Shown piece by piece: positions 21,649-29,963 of a stretch of DNA of 47,754 nucleotides. The notes below the pieces were generated by a model that saw only the letters and a program-made list of their open reading frames with translations, did not search any database and was not told the DNA's origin. Origin of the DNA: Prevotellaceae bacterium UBA4336 (GTDB lineage Bacteria; Bacteroidota; Bacteroidia; Bacteroidales; Bacteroidaceae); NCBI GenBank assembly GCA_002394305.1, contig DGTM01000035.1, positions 12,517-60,270 of the forward strand, written 5' to 3'. Made by a program: the position numbers and the translations under genes. Numbering within the stretch: position 1 is the stretch's first letter; each line of letters starts with the position of its first letter.

Positions 21649-23003
21649 CACCATGCTTTCAATCTGTTTTCTTCGTACCAGGCACACACCTTCTCCGCCA
21701 GCTTGCGGGCAAGTCGCGGGTTCTGGTCGGCCAGGTTTGTTGTCTCGTTGCGGTCAGCTTCCAGGTCGTAAAGTTCCATGTCCGTGCAATTGTCGTTGCA
21801 GAGCAACTTCCATTTACCCCGACGGATGGCCAGATGCGGACTCTTGTTCTCCTTCCTGCCAGGGAAGTTGAAGCTCTTGTTGCGACCGAAGTCCCACATC
21901 AAATCTGTTCTGCGGCCCTTGTCGCTCTTGCCGAGAAGCTGGCGCGACATGTCCTCTCCCCTACTCTTGTAGCCCTTTTCCACAGGAATGCCTGCCATCT
22001 TGCAGAGCGAGGGATAGAGGTCCATTGCGCTGAGGATGGTCGTCTTGTTGCACGCTCCGCCCTTAATCTTCGCTGGGTAACGGATGATGAACGGCATGTT
22101 GATGCCACCTTCGTAGAGGCTGTTCTTCGCTCCGCGCATGCCCAGGGTGCGACGCTGCATGAAGCTGGGTGCCGGACCGTTGTCGCTGGTGAAGATGACG
22201 ATGGTGTTCTCGGCAAGTCCCATGCGGTCGAGTTCGGCAAGGAAGCGCCCCAGCTGCACATCCATCTCCTTCAGCACAGGCTCGAAGGCATTCTCCTTCT
22301 CCCACCTGTCGCGCATGTCGGCAAAAGCCTCGGGCACCCAAGGGGTGTGCATGTCGTCGGGCCATAGGTTCAGGAAGAAGGGCTTGTCGCTGTGCCGACG
22401 AATGAAGTCGAGGCTCTTGTCCACGAAGTAGGCCGTCCGGTTCCAGCGCTTCACACTATCGGAAGCTGCCCATATCCATCGCGTGGAAGTGATGATAGGA
22501 TCGGGATCCGGGCTCTCGTAGGTGGAGACGTGTTCGTCGTAGCCATAGTTCTCGAAGCCAGGAGCATCCGTCACATCGCGACCGCCGCCAAGGTGCCACT
22601 TCCCGATGTGAGCCGTGGCGTAGCCTGCCTGCTGGAAAGCCCTGGCGATGCTGGGGGCAGTGGGGTCCAGGTAGTTGCGTTGCTCCACTCTCTTATTGGC
22701 TGCCCGAGTGTCCATGAAGGTGTTGATGCCATGCTCCAACGGGAACTGCCCCGTGATGAGACCACAACGGGAGGGAGAGCTGACGGGCGCAACTGAGTAG
22801 TACCCGGTGAAGGAAATTCCTTGCTGAGCCAGCCGGTCGATGTTGGGAGTCGGCGTATACGTACCCCCGAAACAGCTGACATCACCGATGCCCATATCGT
22901 CGATGTACATGATGACGACGTTCGGCTGCTTCTCCTCGGCACAAAGCGCCGCAGGCACGACAGCAAGCCCGGACAGTATCTTGCATAATTGATTCTTATT
23001 CAT
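21648..23003 (-). CDS. Secreted family S1 sulfatase (serine type)
   Basis: A 451-residue sulfatase with a signal peptide (about 1-22, ending ALCA), metal-binding QPNVVIMYIDDMG (26-38), formylglycine motif SSPSR (Ser75-Arg79), GKWHLGGGRD and FTSDNGPAP. It ends just after the usual C-terminal subdomain (GKWKLLCND...) with no extra domains. Its catalytic domain is strikingly similar to the N-terminal domain of the large sulfatase at 33228-36752: both contain an ESPDPDP-I/M-ITS segment and RWNRTAYFVDK. It may therefore act on the same or a similar sulfated sugar. Separated from the upstream sulfatase by 18 bases and overlapping the downstream one by a base. Confidence 0.94.
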   Translation of the reverse strand: MNKNQLCKILSGLAVVPAALCAEEKQPNVVIMYIDDMGIGDVSCFGGTYTPTPNIDRLAQQGISFTGYYSVAPVSSPSRCGLITGQFPLEHGINTFMDTRAANKRVEQRNYLDPTAPSIARAFQQAGYATAHIGKWHLGGGRDVTDAPGFENYGYDEHVSTYESPDPDPIITSTRWIWAASDSVKRWNRTAYFVDKSLDFIRRHSDKPFFLNLWPDDMHTPWVPEAFADMRDRWEKENAFEPVLKEMDVQLGRFLAELDRMGLAENTIVIFTSDNGPAPSFMQRRTLGMRGAKNSLYEGGINMPFIIRYPAKIKGGACNKTTILSAMDLYPSLCKMAGIPVEKGYKSRGEDMSRQLLGKSDKGRRTDLMWDFGRNKSFNFPGRKENKSPHLAIRRGKWKLLCNDNCTDMELYDLEADRNETTNLADQNPRLARKLAEKVCAWYEENRLKAW

Positions 23004-23021
23004 TTCATTCTTCTTCTATCC

Positions 23022-24386
23022 TTAATTTTCTGTTTCCATCTTGACGCCTTTGTCGCCCATGCGCTCCATCCATTCGAGCAAGGCTTCCTTCATCTCTGCC
23101 ACACGGGTAGCGTAAGCAGGCAGTTCGGCCAGGTTGTTGAGCTCCCATGGGTCTGTCTCGTGGTCGTAGAGTTCCAGTGCAGGACGATGGACGAACCTGT
23201 CTATCAGCCATGATGCGCGCTGGTCGGTCTGTGCCGTCACCATCCACGAGCCCCACATGTCGTCGGGATTGGGCACCATCATGTGCTTCTCGCTATACGG
23301 CACCTCGGGCGTCAGATTCATGATGAGGCGGTAACGCTTGTCCTGGATGCAGCGGATGGGATATGGCGGTCCCTCGGGCACGTTGTTGTGTATGCCGTAA
23401 GCCCATTTGCGGGTGTCTGCCTTTTTCTTGCCATAGAGGATGGGCAGGACACTTCGCCCGTCGAGGGTGTCGATGGCTTCGCCTCCAGCAAAATCGATGA
23501 GTGTCGGCAGGATGTCTTCGTACTGCACCAGGGCATCGCTCCGGCTTCCTGCCTTTATCTTTCGGGGATAGCGAGCCAGGAAGGCACTGTGCTGGCCGTA
23601 TCGGTAGCATGTCCACTTGCCGAATGGCATCTTGGGTCCCTGCTCGCCAAGGAAGATAACCAGGGTGTTGTCCAGCTGTCCAGTTTTCTCCAAGGTGCGG
23701 AGCGTCATCCCCACCTCGTTGTCGAGCATGCGTATCTCTGCCAGATAGTCGCAGAACATGCGTCGCGTCACGGCATTATCCACACAGTTTGGCGGAAGAT
23801 GCACCTTCGCGGGGTCGAACTCGGAGGCATCGCCAGAATCCCAAGGGGCATGGGTGTTGATGCTGCAGACGAAGAGGCAGAAAGGCTGCGATGCATCGCG
23901 ACTCATGAACTCGCGGATGCCGTCGGGTGTGGAAACGGGAGGATGGGACATCGTGCAGCCCACAGCAAAGCCCGGAATCTTCTCGAAGGGGAACACTTTC
24001 AGCTGCTTTGCAGGATGGTCCTTCCCTGCACGGCCGACACGGTAGCCGAGGTCGGACATATAATGTACCACGCTGCGCAAGCCCCGGGTGACGGGCTTAT
24101 GGTTGCGGAAAGAACCATGATGCTGCGGGTACAGCCCGGTATAAAGGGATGCCCGGATGGGGACGCTCACCGCCATCGAACAGAAATTGTTGGTGAGCAG
24201 CATGCCTTCCTTTGCCAGGCGGTCGATGTTTGGGGTAGCAAGGTTCTCGCCTCCGTAGCAACCAATCTCGTTGGTTCCCAAATCGTCGGCAACAATCACC
24301 ACGATATTCGGACGCGGCTTGGCCTGCCCCGCACAAATGGCAGAGCAGACCAGGCCAGGAATCAAGATAAACTTGTCAGTCCTCAC
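23022..24386 (-). CDS. Secreted family S1 sulfatase, sulfamidase-like (serine type)
   Basis: A 454-residue sulfatase with a signal peptide (about 1-22) and metal-binding RPNIVVIVADDLG (25-37). The motif is SVPIR (Ser74-Arg78) followed by ASLYTGLYPQHHG, an arrangement that recalls N-sulfoglucosamine sulfohydrolases and heparan-type sulfatases; that specificity is only a guess. The usual D-N-G metal segment appears as FLGEQGPKMPFGKW, which is also sulfamidase-like. Translation begins at GTG 24386 and overlaps the upstream gene's stop as GTGA, indicating coupling. Clearly different in subfamily from the other four sulfatases. Confidence 0.9.
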   Translation of the reverse strand: MRTDKFILIPGLVCSAICAGQAKPRPNIVVIVADDLGTNEIGCYGGENLATPNIDRLAKEGMLLTNNFCSMAVSVPIRASLYTGLYPQHHGSFRNHKPVTRGLRSVVHYMSDLGYRVGRAGKDHPAKQLKVFPFEKIPGFAVGCTMSHPPVSTPDGIREFMSRDASQPFCLFVCSINTHAPWDSGDASEFDPAKVHLPPNCVDNAVTRRMFCDYLAEIRMLDNEVGMTLRTLEKTGQLDNTLVIFLGEQGPKMPFGKWTCYRYGQHSAFLARYPRKIKAGSRSDALVQYEDILPTLIDFAGGEAIDTLDGRSVLPILYGKKKADTRKWAYGIHNNVPEGPPYPIRCIQDKRYRLIMNLTPEVPYSEKHMMVPNPDDMWGSWMVTAQTDQRASWLIDRFVHRPALELYDHETDPWELNNLAELPAYATRVAEMKEALLEWMERMGDKGVKMETEN

Positions 24387-27300
24387 TTTATTGCAATCTT
24401 TTTGCCGTTCATAATATAGATGCCCTTCGGCAACTTGCCGTCCGACATCTTCTGACCGGCGAGGTTATAGACAGCGTTCTGTTCGCAACGGGGTGCTTCG
24501 GCTGCCCGCTGTATGGCATCGTAGCCACTGCCGTCGTCGACCTTGACACCAACAGAGCGCGTGTTCATGTTGAAGACAACAAGATAATCCGTCGGCTCGC
24601 CACCGGCAGGCCACTCGATACGCAAGCGATGAGCGTTGCCCCATCCGCGCACCAAGTCGTCTGTCATTTCACCCACGGTCAAGATGCTGTCGTTCACGGC
24701 CGCAGCATAGCTCGCCTCGAGCCAACCCGGACGCGTCACGGTGCTGTTCTCCGTGTCCTCGAGCGTAGAGCGGCTTGCCATGATGAGGAAGGTTGCATAG
24801 CCCGGGTATACGTAATCCTCGAAGAAACGTACCGTCCCGACGTACAGGCCGTCGCCCACATGCTCCAGGGGAGCCATCTCGTCGTTCTTCCAGCGATGCT
24901 CCTTGCCTTCCTTGTTGATAATAGAGCCGCAGACAAACACGCGGTCGTGCCAAGCATATTCAATGGGGTCGAACACGACGGTACTGTCCTTCGGATTGAG
25001 AGTGACACGCATCTCTGCGCCTATCACCTGATAGTCCTGAGCGGCGCCGGCCACGAGCGGATGGATGTTGCATTCGGGCGTGACGAAGCGACGATACTGC
25101 TGGTTGGACTTGAAGGTCTGGTCAAAACGGGTGAAATAGATGTTGGCACGGGCGTCGGTATGGACGAGGTTGGCACGGTTCTGCGTCTTGAAGACGCCTG
25201 TATAAGTGCCGTCGGCCTGGCGCTGAAGCGGATAGGCTTGGGTCTTTACATCTTTCGCTATGTCATTACCATCGGCATCGAGCAAATCGCCCTGAACGTA
25301 GAAGCCGCCTCCTATCGAAACATCGTCTCTGATGTCGGACATATACTGAACAACTTCCTCGTCCGTGAGGTCGCCATCCTGCAGATGATTCTGTATCTCG
25401 TAGCCTTTCTCGTAGATGACATCGCTCTGCTCGGGGTCTGTGCTGACGATTGCATCAGCCTCAGCATAGCAATAGTTCATCAGGCCTAACAGCTCTTGAT
25501 AGACAGCATAGCTGCTGTTGATGGCATTGAACTCTGCATTGATCTGCTTCGCCAACTCCCACTTCGCCTTTGCGTCTGTCTCTGCCTTTGCCTGGTCGAT
25601 GAGGGACGAAATGAGCTCAAGGTGCGACACACCGAAGAAGAATTCCTGCACTTCTTGTGCCAGACGCAAGTTCGCCAGACGCTCCTCGAAGTTATCCATC
25701 ATAGCTTGGAGAGCATCCTGGTCCTGACCGCGATAAACGAGGCGGAACTTGCCCCAAGCCGTCACACCACCTTCGTACCAAGGCATGCCTGTGTTCTGAA
25801 TGCCGATGCGCAGGTTGCCGTCCTCGACGATAGCATATGCATGGTTGACGAAGCGGCCTGCCGAGAATGCGATGCTCATGGCATAACGGCCATCGGGCAC
25901 CCAACCTGTACCGGTGTCACGGTCGTAGGAGTGTGTCTCCTCTCCATTATGCGGAGCATCGGGGTCGCCAGAGGGGTCGTAGCGGCAGTTCACGCCATTG
26001 ATGGCCTCGTCGTATGGGATTGCACACTTGTAAAGGTTCCAAACAGGTGTATGGAAGTCGTTGATGAAGATATCCGCAGCCACCAATTCACAACCTGACT
26101 GGTCGCCCTGACCGATGTCGCCAGTACGATGGTATGCCGGGACAATCAGTTCGTAGAGGCCATCGGGCAGACCTTCCTCCAAGTCCTGATAGACATAGAA
26201 TGCGGTGTTCTTGCTGGCACTCACAGGATAGATATCGAGGAAACCAGTGCGACTGGAGAAGTTCGAACCGTTACCTGTTTTGGTTGTCTTTGCCACCCAG
26301 CCCTTGAAGTTGCCGTCCTCGGCGAAGTCGGCATTATAAATAAGGTTGGAGAGGTCGGAACCTTCCGTGATGCTGTTCTTGATGGCAAGGTTGAACAGTT
26401 CCTGCATAAAGGCTATCTCAGCTGTCAGTTCCTCCACGGAAAGCCTCTTCTCTGCGATGATGTAATTGGAGGTGCCATTGGGCAGGCCTTCCACTTCCTC
26501 CTCGTTATCGTTCAGGTAGGTATAGAGCAATTCGGCATAATGGCCATTGAGCTGCTCGCGTTCATTGAGGTCGTCCTGGATGGCCTTCACAGCTGCAGCG
26601 TAGTCGATATAGGCCATATGGCTCAAGCGAATCTGCTGGGGCAGGCGCGACAGCTGGTCGCTGATGCTCAGCATCTCGTCTAAGGCAGTAACCTCTTTGA
26701 GGGCCTCGCTTGCCTCGTGATAGGCTTCCACCAATTGTGTCTGAGCCTCCAGTTCGCCGAGTTCCTGCAGGTTTTTATCCTGCTGAGCCCGGATAAGTTC
26801 TATGGCAGAAGCATCGTCGGCCACACGTTCCAGTCGCCATGTATCCCAAACGGTCCAGTTGCCCTGAAGGTACATGCGGTTCTCCAAACCGACCTTCACG
26901 GTATCCTGTTGACTCTGGACCACGAAGTAAATGGGTTCGTTCCAATAGAGACCTTTACGGAAGTAGTCGCGGCATGCTGCCAGGGAGTTGGGAACATAGT
27001 AGCCCGTCGCCTCGTGGTAAGCCTGGCCTCCGGTGCCTATTGCCTTCTCCTGCCTGCCATTGGCAATGTCCATGAAGAGATTGCCTATGCGAAGGCCTTT
27101 AACCTCGGCATAATACTGGCTATTATGGTAGAGCTGCACATAGTCGGGGTTCAGTTCAGCATCTTCATAAGCCACGCAATCGGTGTTTGTCCAGGCCTTG
27201 ACGCGAGAAAGACCCTGCACACGCAACTTGTAGAGACCAGGCTCCAGCCCTGTCAGTTCCTGATACGACTGGAACCACTTCTGATTCCAATGCTCTGCCA

Positions 27301-29926
27301 CGCTGTTGTTGATGGCCAGTCCCGAGCCGTCGTTGCTGCCACTGTTGATATATCCCTGGGCATTGTCGTGGTCGGCATTGGCAAAAATGCGGATGAAGGG
27401 ATAGGTGTCGTCCTCCTGTCCGCATACCTCACAGAAGCCGTCGACGAAGGTATGGGGAGGAATGACCACCTCTCCGCTGTTGGAGAAGTATGCCGATTCT
27501 TCGTCGTAGGTGCCGTCGCAACGCATCTCAGCCCTGACAACCACTGTGCCATGAGTCGGGATGAAGGTGGGGAAGTAATCCTCCTCTTCGCCGTTATCGA
27601 GGTTCTGGAACCAACGGATGACACTCTGGTCGCCATTCAGACGATAACAGAGCGAACCACTCTCCAGCTCTTCTGCGTCGATACGCTGAGCCTGCGTACC
27701 GAACATGCTGAAGCAGTTGGTGATGACAGCATTGTCGTGACGGAAGGCATACTTGTCCTCGCTCTGAATGCCGGAAGCGCTGGCCGAGGTCCAGCAGTTA
27801 CTGATGACAGTCCCGTTGTTGCCAAGCCAGCCCACAAGGGCAGCGCTCTCGGAAACGCCCTTTATGTAGCCCGTGCTGTAGCAGTTCTCCACCGTCAGCT
27901 TGGCAATGCTCTGGAAGTTTGCACCCAGCACGGCACCGGCACAATTGCCGTCGGCCTGCACGTTGCCCTCAAAGCCGAGATTGCGCAGCAGCACATCGCC
28001 CTGCAAGCCACAACCGCCGACGAGGGCCGTACCCTTGCCTCCCGTCAGGAAGCAGTTCTCGTCGAGACGCAGGTTCTCGACGGTCGAACCGCCACGGATG
28101 AAGTTGAAGAAGCCCGACCAGTCGTGCGTCACGCCGTCCATCACAAGATTGCTGATGGTATGATACTGACCGTCGAAGTGTCCCAGGAAGGGAGTGGCAA
28201 GCGAACCGATACCGGGGAAATCCACGCCGTCCATGTCGATGTCACCATCCATGATGACCTCCAGATTCTGGTGTCCGCCCTCGACATACCCGGCCAACCA
28301 CTGCAAATGCAGGGGCGTACTCATGTGCAGCACTCCGTCCACGGGAGTCAGGAATCCATCGTTGAAAGCTCCGCAAACGGTACAGTAGAAGTCGCCGTCG
28401 ACGAAAGTATGGGGCGGAACGATGCTGCCCTCGTTGGAGTTGCTGTAGGTTCCCTCGTCGCCGACGGGTGTGCCGTCGCAAAGCATGGTGCCCTGCATAT
28501 AGACTTGCAGACTTGTGGCAAAGGGAACGGGATAAGCATCCTGCCCAAGCGTCTGATAGAAGACGATGTTCGACTGGTTGCCATTGAGATAGTAGCACAG
28601 GCGGCCGTTCTGCACATCCTCTGCCGTGAAGTCGTGGTCTATGCCCTGACCGGCACCTTCCGTTCCGCTGATGTCAATCACATTGATGAGCGTACCGGTG
28701 AGGCGTCCCATCTGATTGTCGGCATTGAACCCGCTTATGACACCTAGGTTGATGATGTTCTCCTGAAGGTTTTGCGCGTTGTTGCCATAGTAGCCGGCCA
28801 CCACACCGGCATACCCCGACGCGGCCGTGCTGGTGATGGCTCCCGTGTTGACGATGTTACGGATGCGCCACGTGGGAGCATTGCCCGTCTGACCGCCCAC
28901 CAGAGCTGCGGCATCGGTGCCGCCCTCGGCCGTCACATTGGCTTCGTTGACGATGTTCTCCAAGGTAATAAGGCCCTGGTTGCCTTGGCTGCAACCCGCA
29001 ATGGCTCCCACCTGATGATAGGCCGTAAAGGAGCAGCTCTTGTCTATAATAAGGTTACATACGCGCGTATTGCTGTCCGAGTTGCCGCGCAGGTAGCCGA
29101 AGAGTCCCTGAATGTTTGCAGTAGGACGATTGATGACGAGGTTCAGGATGCGGTGTCCCTGCCCGTCGAACGTGCCGCGCCAGCGCAGGTCGACGCTCTT
29201 TGCAATGGGCGTATGGTCTATGCCCTGCATGTCGATGTCATTCATGAGGCGTGCCGACACATCGTTCCTGCCGGTATTAACCAGAGCAGAGAACCACTCC
29301 AGCTGGTATCCGTCGGCGATTTCATAGAAGCCGTCTTCTGCCTGATGGACATAATCCGGGTCGTAGGTTCCGCAGATGGTGCAGATGCCATGTTCGTAGT
29401 CGTGCGAGCCGACGAGACACGATGGGGGTTCTGTTTCGCGCAGGAACCAGAAGCTCTTGTGGTTGGTGCCTATCGCAGCCATATAGGACTGAACGTACTT
29501 GTTGTCCTCCTGCCAGTTCATGGCAAAGCAGGATGAGCTGTTGAAGGCCAGGTTGACATGGTCGGAGCTGGTCATGCCGAAGCAGTCGGTGCCTTCCGTT
29601 GGAGTGGAGAGGATGAAGAACTCAACGGGTTCCGTCCCCATGTTCACGGCCACGGCAGCTTGCTCAGCAACAGCCTGGATGTAGCGCTTGGTGTTGATGT
29701 TCTGGATGTAGTAACAGCCTTCGTTTCCCGTAGGGATGAAGCGCCAGTAGGAATAGATGTCCAGTCCGACGTTGCACTGGAGGATGTCCTTCCCGTTGTC
29801 CTTCATGTAGGCATCGTGATTGTTGCGGGAAGCGATGGTGTAGTACTGGTTCTTGTCGATGTCAAGAGCCATAGCTGAAGCCATACACAGCAGCGGCATC
29901 AGCAGTAAAAGCAGTGTTCTCTTCAT
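24383..29926 (-). CDS. Giant secreted multidomain protein: ricin-like, GLUG and CBM-like regions, sorting tail
   Basis: A 1,847-residue protein of no family that I recognise as a whole. In order: signal peptide (1-20); a ricin-like module (about 21-165, YYTIASRN... CYYIQNINTKRYIQA) shared with two neighbours; two GLUG/beta-helix-like regions (about 200-480 and 530-820; GHFDGQYHTISNLVM-type strands). Three short H-x(5-7)-C-x-x-C knuckles (ICTICG, YCTVCG, FCEVCG at about 186, 515 and 832) precede or separate them. Two galactose-binding-like beta regions (about 840-1040 and 1190-1400) alternate with helical segments. A C-terminal beta region ends with NLAGQKMSDGKLPKGIYIMN at about 1818, resembling a type IX secretion tail. 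Start chosen at 29926 because MKRTLLLLLMPLLCMASAMA is a signal peptide; the longer frame has none. Probably binds or cleaves a glycan at the cell surface; no catalytic residues are evident. Confidence 0.8.
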   Translation of the reverse strand: MKRTLLLLLMPLLCMASAMALDIDKNQYYTIASRNNHDAYMKDNGKDILQCNVGLDIYSYWRFIPTGNEGCYYIQNINTKRYIQAVAEQAAVAVNMGTEPVEFFILSTPTEGTDCFGMTSSDHVNLAFNSSSCFAMNWQEDNKYVQSYMAAIGTNHKSFWFLRETEPPSCLVGSHDYEHGICTICGTYDPDYVHQAEDGFYEIADGYQLEWFSALVNTGRNDVSARLMNDIDMQGIDHTPIAKSVDLRWRGTFDGQGHRILNLVINRPTANIQGLFGYLRGNSDSNTRVCNLIIDKSCSFTAYHQVGAIAGCSQGNQGLITLENIVNEANVTAEGGTDAAALVGGQTGNAPTWRIRNIVNTGAITSTAASGYAGVVAGYYGNNAQNLQENIINLGVISGFNADNQMGRLTGTLINVIDISGTEGAGQGIDHDFTAEDVQNGRLCYYLNGNQSNIVFYQTLGQDAYPVPFATSLQVYMQGTMLCDGTPVGDEGTYSNSNEGSIVPPHTFVDGDFYCTVCGAFNDGFLTPVDGVLHMSTPLHLQWLAGYVEGGHQNLEVIMDGDIDMDGVDFPGIGSLATPFLGHFDGQYHTISNLVMDGVTHDWSGFFNFIRGGSTVENLRLDENCFLTGGKGTALVGGCGLQGDVLLRNLGFEGNVQADGNCAGAVLGANFQSIAKLTVENCYSTGYIKGVSESAALVGWLGNNGTVISNCWTSASASGIQSEDKYAFRHDNAVITNCFSMFGTQAQRIDAEELESGSLCYRLNGDQSVIRWFQNLDNGEEEDYFPTFIPTHGTVVVRAEMRCDGTYDEESAYFSNSGEVVIPPHTFVDGFCEVCGQEDDTYPFIRIFANADHDNAQGYINSGSNDGSGLAINNSVAEHWNQKWFQSYQELTGLEPGLYKLRVQGLSRVKAWTNTDCVAYEDAELNPDYVQLYHNSQYYAEVKGLRIGNLFMDIANGRQEKAIGTGGQAYHEATGYYVPNSLAACRDYFRKGLYWNEPIYFVVQSQQDTVKVGLENRMYLQGNWTVWDTWRLERVADDASAIELIRAQQDKNLQELGELEAQTQLVEAYHEASEALKEVTALDEMLSISDQLSRLPQQIRLSHMAYIDYAAAVKAIQDDLNEREQLNGHYAELLYTYLNDNEEEVEGLPNGTSNYIIAEKRLSVEELTAEIAFMQELFNLAIKNSITEGSDLSNLIYNADFAEDGNFKGWVAKTTKTGNGSNFSSRTGFLDIYPVSASKNTAFYVYQDLEEGLPDGLYELIVPAYHRTGDIGQGDQSGCELVAADIFINDFHTPVWNLYKCAIPYDEAINGVNCRYDPSGDPDAPHNGEETHSYDRDTGTGWVPDGRYAMSIAFSAGRFVNHAYAIVEDGNLRIGIQNTGMPWYEGGVTAWGKFRLVYRGQDQDALQAMMDNFEERLANLRLAQEVQEFFFGVSHLELISSLIDQAKAETDAKAKWELAKQINAEFNAINSSYAVYQELLGLMNYCYAEADAIVSTDPEQSDVIYEKGYEIQNHLQDGDLTDEEVVQYMSDIRDDVSIGGGFYVQGDLLDADGNDIAKDVKTQAYPLQRQADGTYTGVFKTQNRANLVHTDARANIYFTRFDQTFKSNQQYRRFVTPECNIHPLVAGAAQDYQVIGAEMRVTLNPKDSTVVFDPIEYAWHDRVFVCGSIINKEGKEHRWKNDEMAPLEHVGDGLYVGTVRFFEDYVYPGYATFLIMASRSTLEDTENSTVTRPGWLEASYAAAVNDSILTVGEMTDDLVRGWGNAHRLRIEWPAGGEPTDYLVVFNMNTRSVGVKVDDGSGYDAIQRAAEAPRCEQNAVYNLAGQKMSDGKLPKGIYIMNGKKIAIK

Positions 29927-29963
29927 AGATTCAGCAACGTTGTTTATCGTTAGTTCTTTTCGT

